Shown here: one piece after another, positions 38,901-59,904 of the stretch
Position numbering within the stretch: the first letter of the stretch is position 1
Layout of the letters: the number at the start of each line of letters is the position of its first letter
Assembly (NCBI GenBank): GCA_038502055.1
Contig: JAXRKN010000043.1
Span: forward strand, 8,122,001 to 8,186,000
Reading direction: 5' to 3'
Origin: Tanytarsus gracilentus
Taxonomy: Eukaryota > Arthropoda > Insecta > Diptera > Chironomidae
DNA: 64,000 nucleotides
Position numbers and translations under genes: made by a program
Notes under the pieces: generated by a model
Databases searched by the model: none
Seen by the model: only the letters and a program-made list of their open reading frames with translations
Told to the model about the DNA's origin: nothing

Positions 38901-41900
38901 TCTCCGGCTTCTTAGAGGACTTCTGAATTTTAGCCCAGTTGAAATTTTTTTAACTTTCGTATTTAAAATTATGAAAATAAAGGAGGAATTGCGTAATTTT
39001 GAATCCAAAAATTGCTCAGTGCCTACTTTTTTTTATTGTGATATTTTAAAAAAATATTTAACGGAAAATTAAAATTTCTAATATTCTTAAAATGACTTTC
39101 TCGCTGGGCAACTCTCAGAATATTTTTGTATATATTTTTAATAAAAATAAAATTGTAGTATGTCGAAGGCACAGCGCAGAAAAAAAGAGAGCTGATAGAG
39201 CTAAAATTTCGATCGTCGGTTGCTGGTAAGAGAGCATTGATTTATGCTTTTTTGCATGTAGTTTATGTTTGTTGGTATCCGCGCGGACTGTCATCTCCCT
39301 CGTTTTATTATCTTTTATTTATATTATAAACAGTATTCAGAAGTTATGCACATTGGAAATTCTTAAAACATATCACTTTTTTCCTCCTCTCTCTCTCTTC
39401 GTCCGTTCTTTTTTCCCTTTCGAGAATTGCCGCATTCTGGTTTTTCATTTCTGCTGTGCGCGTACCATCAAGTAGTTTTGTTGATATTTAAAAGAGAGCG
39501 CGCGAGAGAGTCTCCTCGTTCCGGTGATCTTTGGTATGTTTCTGATGGCCTTTTTTCCTTCGCAATACAACGCGATCATTTGATTTTAATGTAATATTAA
39601 ATTACACACGGCAGCCAGTAGAGTCAGTAGAGGGGCGATTGCAATTAAGCGGATGGAAAACTCTCTCATATGCCCATATACTGCATCATGAAAATATTTT
39701 TGCAATTTTTTTCCATCGAATTGCTCGAGTGTATGCGATGGAATTGACAAAAGTCTAGGTCGGAGATTTTACGGAATTACTTTTAAATCCATAAAAGAGA
39801 TTCGCGGAATTTTAGTGATGAAGAAAAATTTTAAAATTATATTCAGGAATTTTAATCTAAGAAAATTAATGCATGATTTTTTTAATGTTGTGACTGAGTT
39901 TTGCATCCCTAGTTTTCAAATTAATTTCGATTAATTGAGCAAAGGCTTGGCGATAATTAAAAAATTCATTCACCATTTTTAGACTTGAAAATTTCTCCCC
40001 TGCCCGAATAAAAAATTTCTTTCACGCCGCTGTGAAGCTTTTCTCACTTTCGATTTTTGCTTCGTAAAAATTTTCTTTCTTCTGTCTCATTGAAATCTTT
40101 CTTTAATTTCTCTCTCAATGACATTGCTGAATTTTTATTGACAGTTTTCGGAATGTATTTAAATTTTGGTATAAAATTTTCTTCTTGCCGCTTTTGTCTC
40201 GGCAATTTTATGTCTCGTGCCTTCTCTCATACACCAAACCGCGCTGCCTGCCTGCCCATCTCAATGCCTTTTTGCAATTCAAAAATGTAGACGTATATAA
40301 TTTTTGTGTGTATGTCGCATTTTATTTCACTTCGACCTAAACATACTTTTTCTCTCTCTCTCACTCGCTGCCAATTTTAATTCCTTCTAAATGCGAGCAG
40401 CAAAAAAAAAGGGCCGTCAAGAGAATTTCTCGTGAAATGGGGATAAAAATGTTGAAGATTGTTGTTGTTGCCAATGCAAAACGATAAGCCATTGCAGTGC
40501 TCACAGAATATATGACACATTTCCTCTCCGATTGTCCTTCTATGGCTTGAATAGCTTCCAATACATATTTTAATGCTGCTGGCTGTTGCTCGCCAGTCAC
40601 AAACCGATGAGACATTTATCCTTACTTGTTTGCACATTTTCATGTGTGTTTATACAGAATGGAATGAAAGCAAGGAGAGCGAAGATTGTTAAAATTTACA
40701 TATTTGCGACATTCAAAAGCGCGCGGATTTTCCTTTGCATCTCTTATGCTTTGACTGTCGTCTTCTTTTAGCTCTTAAAACTCTCTTTCTTCCATGATCT
40801 GTGGTTTCTTTTGCGGGGATTATATGCGAAGCGATGAAATGAGGGGTTTGAGCGCAAAAAGTGTCACCAAGGATCTGATTTGAAAATTAATGTTTTTAAC
40901 AATTAAGATATAAAATGGAGATATTAGATTAAAAACTGAAATTTGTAATTAATCGGATGAATTTAATCCTAAGATTTACGCTTACTTAATCCTTAGAATA
41001 TAAATCTGAGAATAAAAATTATAAATTTTTAAACATCACTCGCAAACAAATCCCTACTCGATGGTCAGAAATACTGTCGCATATTGAAAATTGCGTACAT
41101 CGGCGGTGAGTTGAAGCTAAAAGAAATTCAAAAAAACGCGACACAACAAAGAAGAAGAAAAAGATAATCTTCAATTTTTATAACGCTTTATTTGAATTTT
41201 TCTTTATCTCATTTTCACTTGTTAATAATTTTAAATTTAGTTAACTCATAATAATTAACATCGCACTATGAATTAATTGTAATCAATTAGCATTAAACTG
41301 AGTATCATGCTCGGAAATTTTATTGTCAGCATGTCGTTTTCATATAAATTGCTACTGATTAATTTCTCAGATCTATTGAATTGAGAGAAAAAACTTTAAA
41401 TCGTGATTTTTCTTTTATTGTCTCTATGTCGATGGGTGAAAAGATATTGCAGCCAATTTCTGATTTATCTATGTCACTTACTTATTGCTACTGTCTCTGT
41501 TGGTGATTCATATAATATGGGATGATGAGAGCTTAGTGCAATATTCAACAAATCTCAACTTTATATAGGAGAGAAATTTATTAATGCTGATCTTTTTTTT
41601 CTCTTTTTCGCTCATTTTCCATAAATTCATTTCGTGACTTTTACTCGGAACTTAATATAGCGAATATTTATATTTATTTGTGTACTGTATAATTCTTAAA
41701 ATGGAAGACGTTGGTTTACTTCTTATAATATTTTTTTGGATCTTTATCTACATAATGTTTTTTTTGGCTATCTAAGGCAGAAGCTCGATCACAAAGTGCA
41801 ATTTGATTTCAGTCATGAACTTTTTTCTTTTTCCACTTTTTAAAACTCTCCGGAAAATTATTTTTGTGGGTCTAAAATTTTTGGAAGGTGTTTTGAATTT

Positions 41901-43266
41901 TTTTCAACATTAATTTAATTAATTCAAAAACACCACCCAAAATGTCACTCAAGAGCTTCTGCCTTAAACGCGTCACAAAATTATTATCAATAACTTTAAG
42001 TACAAAATTATTAATTAATGAAAACTTTTACCATATCACATAAAAATGTCTCATTAATTAACAAATTTGCTTAATTACTATGTAAATTTTTAAACATCTA
42101 TAAGTGTCCATTGTAAATAGGAGTATAATTTTTATATTTCTGTTTCTGGAAGACAGTTGGATTATAGATTTTTTTAAATCTTTAAGTTTCACTCTTTGTA
42201 TATAATAGATTTATTAGAAGCTATCAAGGATTAAAATGATGTTTGATGTTGAAAATTAATTTTGGCTGTTCAGTTGTTGAAAAGACAAAATTTATTAAAA
42301 TATGCAAAGAATAGAATTCAAAATAATAAAAAAATGAAAAAGTCAGAGGTTCAAATCCTAAAATTAATAAATTTCCATATTCTCAAATTTTGTATGTTTA
42401 TTTTTGCATTTTTTTTAAATTTTAATTCATGCAAACACAATGAAAAATTTTTAAGTATCAAAAAAAATTTTAAAAAATTTTCTCAGCCAATATTTTTTCA
42501 TTTTAAATCATAAAAATTCTAATGATCAATTTTTTATAGTTCACCAGAATTCTGACTAAAAAATATTCACATTGATATTATCATAGATATGTTGCAAGAA
42601 AAAACTAAATTGATTTGTGTTACACTAATTTGACGTTAAAATTGATTTCGTTCATTAATTATCATCAACAATATTTTTTTTCTTACTAATGAAACCGTTA
42701 ATACAAAAAAACATTTCTGCTCATCATCACTTGCTGATGACTTTGTTGTGCCGCCGCAAAAACACATAAAAACATTTTGTTTAAGAAACCTTTTAAAACC
42801 GACCTACCTTCTACCTTCCACTTATTTAAAAGGTTTCTTTCACCATCCCATACATTTTTATCCGAAATGAGAGGAGAAGTGAAGATATAAGGAAAAAAAA
42901 AAATATTTTAATCCATTTTACTGCAGCAGTTCCCATCTAATTTGGTTTGTAAATTATTGTTTTGTTAATTTAGCTTCTTTTTTTGTTAATTTGTATCTTT
43001 TTTTTGCATAGCGGTGTTGTGTGCATTTTTAAGAGAGAGCGCGAAGGTATTGAGAATGAAGGAAACAAGCATAAAGACGACAGATTTTCATGTTTTTTGT
43101 ATATATTCACTGGAAGGTATTTTGTCTGCTCTTTTTTTTCGGGATGCTCCTTTGATTTTTTTCCGAGGGACTTTGTGAAATACCGTTAAAATCTTTGCCT
43201 CGTTAATTAATTTAAAACATGACCATTTAAAATAAACAAACAGAATTTAAATATTGGGTAGCGAAC
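35940..43266. other. 7 kb non-coding stretch between the small gene and VGAT
   Basis: No exon with family resemblance was seen on either strand. GC is higher around 38.5-40.8 kb, with GAGA-type tracts, but no protein signal. It includes a 194-bp hairpin with 14-bp arms at 41773-41966 and a B-box-like motif (GGTTCAAATCCTAA) at 42348-42361. Confidence 0.5.
41773..41966. repeat. Inverted repeat / hairpin with perfect 14-bp arms
   Basis: TAAGGCAGAAGCTC at 41773-41786 is matched by its exact reverse complement at 41953-41966. A second, inner pair (around AGGTGTTTTGAATT near 41885 and AATTCAAAAACACC near 41921) extends the fold. The size and structure suggest a small foldback element or structured RNA. 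No target duplication was confirmed. Confidence 0.6.
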
Positions 43267-45211
43267 TTAGAATGGCAAGCCGATTTCGAAGGCTTTAATG
43301 AGAGCATTTCCTGAATCGTAAATGCCGACAAAGCCGAAAAGGAAACCGAGACTGATAATGAAGTAATCGAATGCGACATCTTTCTGTTCGAGCAGGTGAC
43401 GCTTGAGCTTTAGGTGGAAGTAACATGGCCATATGAAACTCAACATTGTACCTGTGAAGCTGCCAATGAAGCCCATGAGAATTGAGAAGTGAGGAATGAA
43501 GCATGCCATTAGAATTGTAAACATTATCACGCCCACGCGCCACATGAGACCCCAAACTTTAAGCTCACCATCGAGCTCCCAAATTTTAGGGAAAACTGTT
43601 TTTGGTTTGCCGCGGAAAAATGCACGTTCAAGTATCTCGCAAGCCGCAAAGTAAGGCAATGGATAGCTAAGAACTGCTTTAACAACCAGACAAAAGTTCA
43701 CAAGTCCCTTAAATGAGGGTGAATGAAGATTGTTTGTGATTACTTGTTGCGTATCGAGTTGAAATGTCAGAAAGCACACGTAGCCGAAAATCGCTTTAAA
43801 TGCAGCCGCCGCAATGTGACTCCAATCGAGCATCCAATTAAATCTAGATGGATCCTGCATGCTACCCTCTAATGTCGGTAAAAATATTTGTGACGTATAG
43901 GAGAAGACGATGACGCCTAGGGAAATGGGAAAGTTCTCCAAGTCCATTGACCATCGAACCTTCGACCATCCCCAGTCGCCGATTTCGAGCAAGCAATAGC
44001 CCAAAATTATTGCATTGATTACAAGATGCGCCATTGTGCACCAGAACGAGAGCACAGATACTCCGTGAATTGATTTGAGGAATGCCAGTGGCATCAGAAA
44101 GATTCCACAGAACATCATCCAGGATCTAAAATGGAAAATAATTGACATTTATTAACACTTTAGATTTATTTTTAATCAGAGATTAAAAACAGATCAGAGA
44201 TTAAAAATAAATCTAGACTTAAAGTAGGTTAGGATTAAAAATAAATCTTAGATTAAATATAAAATCACCTCGAGTCGAGAGCTCCGTCAGGAAAGGTTCC
44301 AACCATTAAATCTCCACACACGACCACATACAAGATGCACGTCATCAACAGCTCAATTATTTGGGCGACACTCACGATTCGGGCACCGATTCTCTTACCA
44401 AAACACTCCTTTGCAATGGACACATAACTGTCGCGAACACGTTTAGGCTCACCTGTAGCCGGATCCGGCTCATAGAGACATTGCACAAGAATCTTAAAAG
44501 AAAAAATTAGTTGCGTTTAATTAACACTCGAATATTTACTTTTCCCGTGTAGCAGCAGATGTGAGCAATTCCGACCATTGCCAAGATGGCCCAATAGCCA
44601 CCTCTCAATACAGCGAATGGCAATGAGACAATGAACATTCCTTGAATTGCATTTGTAACATTCCATGCGGCTTGAATCTCAGTAATTTTGACTCCCGGTG
44701 GACCTGCCTCGCCCTCACCGCCAGCAAATGTACTATCACTGCCAAAAGATCCGGTACTGGCTTGTCTGATTAAAAGAGAGAAAGAGATTTTAACAATTTT
44801 CATTCATAAAGAAATGTGGCACACTTACCTCGGTGGAAATCCACCTTGTTGATAGCCACCGTAATCGCCTTGATTAAATCCAGTGTCTTCGTATTGATAA
44901 TCTTTGCCATTCTGATCTTCATATCCACTACGGAAGGGATTTGAAGCACTTGCACCTGCCGCAAATGGATTGAGTGGATTCATTTCGCTTGGCGGTTGTT
45001 GAGGACCCGACTCGACAGTGTCGGCAAAATGAACATTGTGTGGCTTGTGCGATGAGTGAGTTGACAACTGTGATGAACCACCATACTCGGACGAGGGTTC
45101 CTCATACTGTTGCTGACGATGTTTGTCCGGCATGGACTGCTTAGCTGTTTGCCAAGCGTCCTTGAGGACATTCTTAATTGGTGCATTTTTTAGATTATTT
45201 AAAAATGCCAT
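43267..45211 (-). CDS. VGAT: Vesicular GABA transporter (SLC32 family)
   Basis: A proton-coupled transporter that loads GABA (and glycine in vertebrates) into synaptic vesicles. Exons are 44829-45211, 44540-44765, 44269-44492 and 43267-44125; all introns are short GT-AG and in phase, giving 563 residues. The start is the ATG at 45209-45211. Residues 1 to about 150 form a Gln/Ser/Gly/Pro-rich cytosolic tail. The amino acid/auxin permease domain follows: AWNVTNAIQGMFIVSLPFAV, YTGKILVQCLYE, RIVSVAQIIELLMTCILYVV, FPISLGVIVFSYTSQIFLP, and a hydrophobic C-terminal half with PYFAACEILER. Length and order match insect and vertebrate VGAT closely. Its expression marks inhibitory neurons in other animals. 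Confidence 0.96.
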
Positions 45212-46030
45212 TTTAATCACTTAAAAACTATTTTTTCTCTTTTTTTTGGAAGACTTTAATTGATTTTTACTCTTAATAATTGGAAGACTTTTGTGATTTT
45301 TCTCACAAGCTTATATTTAATTAATTTTATCACACATTTGAACACTTAACACGTGCTTTTTGATGAATCTTAACTGAAAATGATAAAAACTTTTGCCGTT
45401 GCCTTTCCTCAGAATCTGAAAATTGATTTTTTCTTGTCAGCGCAAAAAAGTGGTGGAGTAAAATTATCGATTATTTCGACATTTTGGAGTCCAATGTGCA
45501 AAATTTTTCTTAAAGAATTTTCTCAGCCAAATCCAGTCTCTTTTCACACCACTTTATCGCTCGATTCTCGCAACAGCTTTGAGGAATGAGAAAACCTAAA
45601 AATTACGGCAAATAGATTGCAGTTTCACTAAATTTTAATTAATTTATGTAAAGGAGATTTGCGTGAATTTCGAATGGTGAAACTAGAATGAAAAAGGAAC
45701 TGTGAGGAAAATCTAATTGGGGGTTGAGGATGCTGGGAGAAAAATTTTCATCTCAAGTTTCACTTTCTGCATGTTTCGTGTGCGCATGCGGACAAATGCG
45801 AACACATGCGGGTTTGAATTTGTTGATTTCGTTTGAGTTTGATGGAAGATTTTTGAAGATTATTTTAATTTTAATATTCAACTGTAATTAAATAAAAAGA
45901 TCAAAAAGACAAAATTAAAAACGTATTTAAAAAAAAAGATTGTACTCAACTTTTTTTTATATCTAAATTTAAGGATTCGAACCTCAATTTCAAGACTTTA
46001 TTAAAATGTCTTTTTTAAACAATTTTAGAT
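45212..46030. other. Spacer between VGAT start and multicopper oxidase stop
   Basis: It should hold the VGAT 5' UTR and promoter and the 3' UTR of the multicopper oxidase. A reverse-oriented B-box-like motif (GGATTCGAACC) lies at 45973-45983. No exon is seen. Confidence 0.5.
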
Positions 46031-49000
46031 CTATAATAATTTAATCACAATAATCAGACTTAAAGCTAAACTTAATCTTAATTTACTTGCTCGCGATTGT
46101 TTTTGTTCAATTTCATTTTCATGCGTAAAATCACCACAGGTTGGAAGTCCTATAGGAGGTTTAGGAAATTGATGATAATCGCCTACTTTTAATACAATAG
46201 CCATGCCTAATTCAGCATGGAAATCAATGTGGCAGTGCATAATCCAAAATCCCGGATTATCGGCAAAAAATCTAATTATTGTGTACCCTCCATCGGGCAC
46301 TGTCACTGTATCCTTTTGAATTGAGTTTGTAAATCTTCTTCTTAATCTTCCTAATTTGTCCAATTCTTTAATTTCTTCGACCGTCACATTACTGCCAATT
46401 CTATCCATTCCGACTACGTGAAAATAATTTCCATGAAGATGAAACATGTGATTGGCATCGTATGTGACTCCTTCGTCCACTAATATCATTTCTACCACTG
46501 AGTTCAATGGCACTTGAAGTACATGCGAGCACTCACAAAAAGTCTCTTTACAATTTATTCCCTGAGCTTGAAGCGACGTTTGATTGCAAAAATTTGACTC
46601 TAATTCACCTCGCGTCATCATCGCGGGTTTCGATGGAAGTTTATTGGTAATGTGATTCAGTTGTGGCGTGAATACTTTGCCGAAAGGAACTGAAAGATAT
46701 CAGATTAAAATTATTATTTTTTAAATACATCAGATATAAAAATTTACCTTGATTAAATCCATAAATATTTGGTGCATGAAAGAGCGGATTATCGAGACCA
46801 TAAAAATCGTACGAAAGATAAAATTTAAAGTCCGGCTCAAGTTTTCCAATTAAATTTTTGGAACTTTTAGAAACTGTTTCTGCAACGGTCATCGAGTCCT
46901 TCTCACCATGAGCTTTATTAAGTGAATTTAGAGTTAATCCAGTTCTATCAAGGTGATAACTAGGTTTTGCGTAATTCGGATCTTCTTCAATCGCTCCTTG
47001 ATAGTGCAGCACTGCCAATTGAAATGAGGAAGTGAATCTCTCATCACAGTCCATTAAACCACGAGCTCGAATGAAATAGTTACCCACAGCTTGATTAGCT
47101 TCAACAATAAAATCCCATCGTTCACCGGCATAAGTAACTAGGAATGTCACTTCCTTAGGCTCGATGTCACTGCCATCAGTCGAAATCGCTAAAATTGTAT
47201 GATTGTCAATTGAAAGCTGAATTGGGCAATTTAAAAAGCCGGCATTGATGTGCCGGAATCGGTATCGATTTCCTTTGACAATGTTGAAAGTTTCATAAGG
47301 AACAAGAGTTGAGTGTTGATTGGGAGGAACTAAAGATCTTTTCATTCTAATATTGTCAATTAGTTCAAACTTTTCAGTATTTTCTTCAAATTTTTCAGTG
47401 CTCGTGATGACATCATTTGTTGTCTCATCCACATCGAGATCAATCGTGGTTTCCTCAACATCCAGAGAAGTCGTAAATTCATTCACGAATTCTTTAATAT
47501 CAACTTTTGTCATATTTCCAAAATATTTTCCCCTTCCATTAATCAAAATATTTGAAGGTTTGTTGTCACCCGATCCATGATGGTGAGCCGTAAATTTACT
47601 AACGCCAGTTATATGAGTCCAATCAATGGTAATTAAAATATGCTCAGTCATGTCGAAATCATAGAGACTTTCATGGACATCTACTGGTTTCCTCACAATG
47701 AGTGCACCAAAAACTCCATCGCCACGCTGCATTCCGAGATGCGAGTGCCAAAAGTGTGTGCCGCCATTTTCTGCGAGAAATTTGTATCGAAAACTTTGTC
47801 CTGGATGAATTGGACATTGTGAAATGTGAGGAACGCCGTCCATAAATGGAGAATTTCTCTGATGAATTCCATGCCAATGGATTGTTGTGCCTTCATTCAT
47901 CAAGTGATTTCTGACGTCAACGACTATTGTGTCATTGAAGCAGACCTACAAGGCAGCAACAACAAAATAAACAAGACATTCGTTAAGCATTTAAAGCATT
48001 TTTAATAGCTTTATTAATACCTCAATTGTAGGTCCGGGAATCATTCTATTAACAGTTGTTATGCTTCTTCTCATTCCGTCGCCAGTTACACAATGTGGTC
48101 GAAAGCAATCCGTTTTATTGGACGGACAATTGTAGCATGCTTTACTCATTGTCTCGAAAGACTCGACGACAAATTCATAAAAGCAAGTTTTAGATTCGCC
48201 TTCCTTGCACTCACGATGACATTCATGCGATCGATAAGTGTCGCGATTTGTGAAAATTACCTCATTTACGGATGATCCTGAAATTAGAGTTTTTAATTAA
48301 TTTTATAGGTTTAATTAAACCGTGGGAAAATTATTAAATAAATCCGGATTTGAATTTAAATCAAAAAGATTAATATTCAAAAAGTTTAAATTTTAGTCTA
48401 AACTTAAATAAAATTAATTTTAATTTTTTTAAATAAAAATGAACAAAATTTAATCTAGAAATTAATTTTAAATCCAGGCTTAAAATAAGGATTTATAAAA
48501 AATTAATCTAGATTTAAATTTAATCCATTTTTAAAATAAAATGCACAAAATTAATCTAGCATTAAATTTTAATCCAGGCTTTAAATTAGGATTTATAAAA
48601 TATTAATCTAGATTTAAATTTTAATCCAAAATCTAAATAATATTAATAAAAACTAATTAAAATCTCCCAAAAATAATTTTAGTGTTTTTCCAACTCACGT
48701 TCTCTTCGGTAATTACAGAATGGACAACAATCTCTAGTCTCAATACTAGACTCCGGGCAATTTTGAAGTTTCGGACAGGTTTTTCGATACGCATTCACTC
48801 TAAATTCCCTTCCGTCATCAATGCACTCATTAATTGTACAGTTATCGGGGCTTTTCCAAGTGTCACCCTGATTAAATTTCATGCCGCTATCAAAACAAAA
48901 TGCTCTGATACATTCTCCACAGCATTTTCCGTAGAATTCTCTGAAGATTTCATCATTTTTACATTTTGTATTACACTCTTTAGTGGTTTTAATTATTTTA

Positions 49001-49611
49001 GCGCCACTAAGGCATTCGTAAATTAAGCAAGGCTCATTAGCAGGTGAATAAGTTTGATTGAGTGACAAAAGGTGTAAATTGTCATCAATTTGTAATTTGC
49101 ACGTTTCATCTGGAAATATTTATATAAAGTTTGTTAAGCTTTTTATGACGTGATTAAAGGGAAAGTGACGTCAATTTTTTAATTTCTTATAAATTAATTT
49201 AATCTTTTCTTAATTTTAATTTTTTAAACTCATCTAAAAATAAAAAACTCAAACATTCTCAAAATAATCAAATTCCTTTTAATTTTTCCAATTATAATTA
49301 AAAAAAGTGGAAGTAAATTTAAATTTAAAAGTGCGAGCTGATAATCGACAAATTAGCAGTCAATTCAGCATGAGAAAATTAAATTTATGGAGCAACAAAA
49401 AAATCCACGCGCTTCGCAAAAACAAGATGATAATTTTTTCGTTAATTTCTTCATGAACCATCATTAAAAATTTTTTATGGCCATCGTTGATCAACCTTGA
49501 CTCAAGTGATCAAAAACAATTATTTTACCTACCCGTCAGTGATTTTATGATTTCAGTACGCGCTGATTGCGAGCAAAATATCGCAAAGATAAAAATTTGT
49601 TTAATTGACAT
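46031..49611 (-). CDS. Multicopper oxidase (MCO1/laccase-like) with N-terminal cysteine-rich region and C-terminal membrane anchor
   Basis: A secreted, probably membrane-anchored oxidase that couples substrate oxidation to reduction of oxygen. Exons are 49533-49611, 48699-49109, 48021-48277, 46748-47945 and 46031-46689; all phases agree and the product is 867 residues. A signal peptide (MSIKQIFIFAIFCSQSA) leads into two VWC-like modules ending CCGEC and CCPFC (about 28-160), then the insect laccase Cys-rich block (HRECKEG to CPSNKTDC). All copper ligands are present: HWH 272-274, HxxHxH 313-318, HxxHxH 729-734, and HCH...H...M at 800-811. The C-terminus ends in a hydrophobic tail after RASKLR, suggesting a GPI or membrane anchor. 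The N-terminal modules and tail point to the insect MCO1 (ferroxidase) type, but MCO3 is not excluded. Odd: an acidic Thr-rich insertion (about 397-445) ending in RMKR. Confidence 0.93.
48278..48698 (-). repeat. Multicopper oxidase intron with a roughly 108-bp imperfect tandem duplication
   Basis: Within this intron the blocks about 48436-48545 and 48546-48640 are diverged copies of one another, each with AATCTAG, AATCCAGGCTT, AGGATTTATAAAA and TTAATCTAGATTTAAA in the same order. Similar AATCTAGA/GATTAAA phrases occur in the VGAT intron (44160-44260) and near 16.4 and 26.0 kb, so they are part of the general AT-rich background of this genome. Confidence 0.6.
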
Positions 49612-50100
49612 TTTGTGCACTTCTTTTGTCACTTTCACTATCACTTATTTTTGCAACTAAAATGTTTTAAATTCTCGTCACCTAGTTCTCATGACTTTCC
49701 TAAGCAGGAATAATATTTTTAACAGATTTCTCGATGTTTACTCAATGAACATATTCGAGCAACTGATCGTTCACACTTCAAATGTCCAAACATATGAGTG
49801 GCTCGGATTTTTTGTGTTAATTCTGGTTTTCGCGCTTAACTTCGATGATTTTTTTTACTTCATCATTGAGCTAATGAGTGACTGATGGCTTTTGATGAAA
49901 TTTCTTTGACCGTTTCGCCTTCAAACTAAATTAATTTTAATTTCTAGAATTTGATTTTCGATGTGCACACTTCGAGGTGCAATAAACAATTGAAATAAAG
50001 CGTGCGATAATTTGCGCGTTTTTTTCGAGTGTACGACGTGCATTTGTAGTAGACAGTGATCTTATTTGTAAAACAAGATGGGTGTGCAAACGGCGTTGCC
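49612..50100. other. Upstream region of the multicopper oxidase
   Basis: It should contain the 5' UTR and promoter of the minus-strand oxidase. No TATA box or exon could be assigned with confidence. Confidence 0.4.
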
Positions 50101-50106
50101 ATTTCC

Positions 50107-50996
50107 AATAGCTCCGCTGTCTTAGATTAGTACCCCATATTTCTGAAAAATGGACATTAGTGGCACTCCTGGCCGACCATGATGGACATTCCTCAAAAAT
50201 CGTCAATGTCAATAAATTCCTGATGCAATGACGAGTTCAACGACATACATGAAGCCATAGTTCTGAAAAATGGACATTAGTGGTACTCCTGGCCGGCCAT
50301 GATGGACATTCTTCAAAAATCGTCAATGTCAATCGATTCCTGATGCAATGACGAGTTCAACACCATACATGAAGCCATAGTTCTGAAAAATGGACATTAG
50401 TGGCACTCCTGGCCGGCCATGATGGACATTCTTCAAAAATCGTCAATGTCAATCGATTCCTGATGCAATGACGAGTTCAACGACATACATGAAGCCATAG
50501 TTCTGAAAAATGGACATTAGTGGCACTCCTGGCCGTCCATGATGGACATTCCTCTAAAATCGTCAATTTCAATCGATTCCTGATGCAATTACGAGTTCAA
50601 CGATACCCATGAAGCCATATAAGAGAAAATTTGTATGAAAAAGGACATTTTTACACCCACGGACGGTCTTTGGAGGGTCGTACCTCAAAACAAAATATTT
50701 CTTGCACAACTAGAGCCAAAACCCGATCTTTAGCTATAAACCCGAGTCAAATCCGACCAGCCGTTCTTGAGATATGCCGCCCACTAAGATCGTGAGAAAG
50801 TGAGAAAGTAAGATGACTTAAATGGCTCTAACTCCTCGTAGGAGCAACCGATTTCAAATCTGTTTTCGCCAGTTTGTAGGGTTTGACTAGGCCTATCATT
50901 TGAGTATATGTTTTGATATTGCACAATGTAATGTCTTGGCACTAGGGGTCGAAAACAGGTTTTGGAGAAATCCAAAATTAATATATAGCGGAGCTA
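50107..50996. mobile_element. Repeat block bounded by short inverted AGCTCCGCT motifs
   Basis: The block begins near ATAGCTCCGCT (50108-50118) and ends near its reverse complement AGCGGAGCTAT (50985-50995), an 11-bp inverted pair that may mark the ends of a DNA element. Its left half is the 120-bp tandem array. The right half holds AAATTTGTATGAAAAA, a GGACGGTC remnant and a block around CCGTTCTTGAGATATGCCG, similar in arrangement to the repeats at 27.6, 32.6 and 55.3 kb. No coding frame is convincing. Confidence 0.55.
50141..50620. repeat. Four-copy 120-bp tandem repeat
   Basis: Units start at 50141, 50261, 50381 and 50501 with an exact 120-base period (each opens TTCTGAAAAATGGACATTAG) and differ by few substitutions, so the expansion is recent. 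A single diverged unit occurs at about 27530-27630 inside the Sox15-intron element, followed by the same sequence that follows the last unit here (ATATAAGAGAAAATTTGTAT). Confidence 0.9.
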
Positions 50997-51861
50997 TAAA
51001 AACTTATCATCGTTTGGATATCTCCAGTTACAGCAAATACATTGTTGCATGCGAAGTGGTTCTTCCTACTTTCAAGGGATTGAAACTTAATTTTTAAAAT
51101 AAAATTTTTAATCTATTTTTTTACAGATTTGGAAAATAATTTTATTTTTAATATTTCTTAAAATTTGCAAATTTAAAATTAGAAATTTAGAAGTTGTCAA
51201 CCCTTGAGTGTCATGATAACTTTCTTATCATATAATAGTTTAATTGCAATCAATAAACGATTGAAGAAAAACTTTCCAGTGCACTGAAAAAAAAAATATA
51301 ACTTTTATTAATTTATCAAAATTCATAATTATTAATTAACCTTTAAAATCTGCCGAAATTTTTCTCATACCTCGTTAACTTCCCTGTTAATTATCTTATC
51401 ATTTTTAAAAATTCAAAACAAAATCATAAAAAACACAAATACGGGAGGCAACAAAAAAGCTGTTGAGAGGGTCATAAAAACTTATCACTATCCAATACAT
51501 GTGCGATGATTATCATCTATGTTGCCACTTCAGTTGCGCTAATCTTCACTTAATATTACTACGATATGAAGGTCACGTGTTTTGAGTCTACGTGCAGATT
51601 GAGTAAATTATCAAAAGTTCATTGTGGAGCGAAGAAAAAAAACCGGCAAGTTCGAGCTGTAAAAATAACAAGTTGGTGAGGTAATAGAAAGAAGGCAATA
51701 ATTGAGCGGTGATTTTGGTAAAAACTGAAGAGGGAATTCCCAAATTATTTTTTATGGTTCTTTGAAATCTGAAAGAAAAAATTAAGTAAAAAAATTTATT
51801 TCTTCATTCTAAAAATAAATTTTATTGTTAATTAGTGACATGGTGGATTTTTAAGCTTTAA

Positions 51862-59734
<7,873 letters not shown>

Positions 59735-59904
59735 TATTTAATTTATTCTCTTTTCTATTATCACGAAATTCACAATTTTTCACCTTCACAAAATTAAATT
59801 TCAGTAAACACTTTTTTTTATCGTTTAAAGAGAGCTTAAAATATTTCGAGTATCGCGCTCGAGCGGCAAATGCTAACTAAATGGGAGAGCCTCGATCATC
59901 ACTA

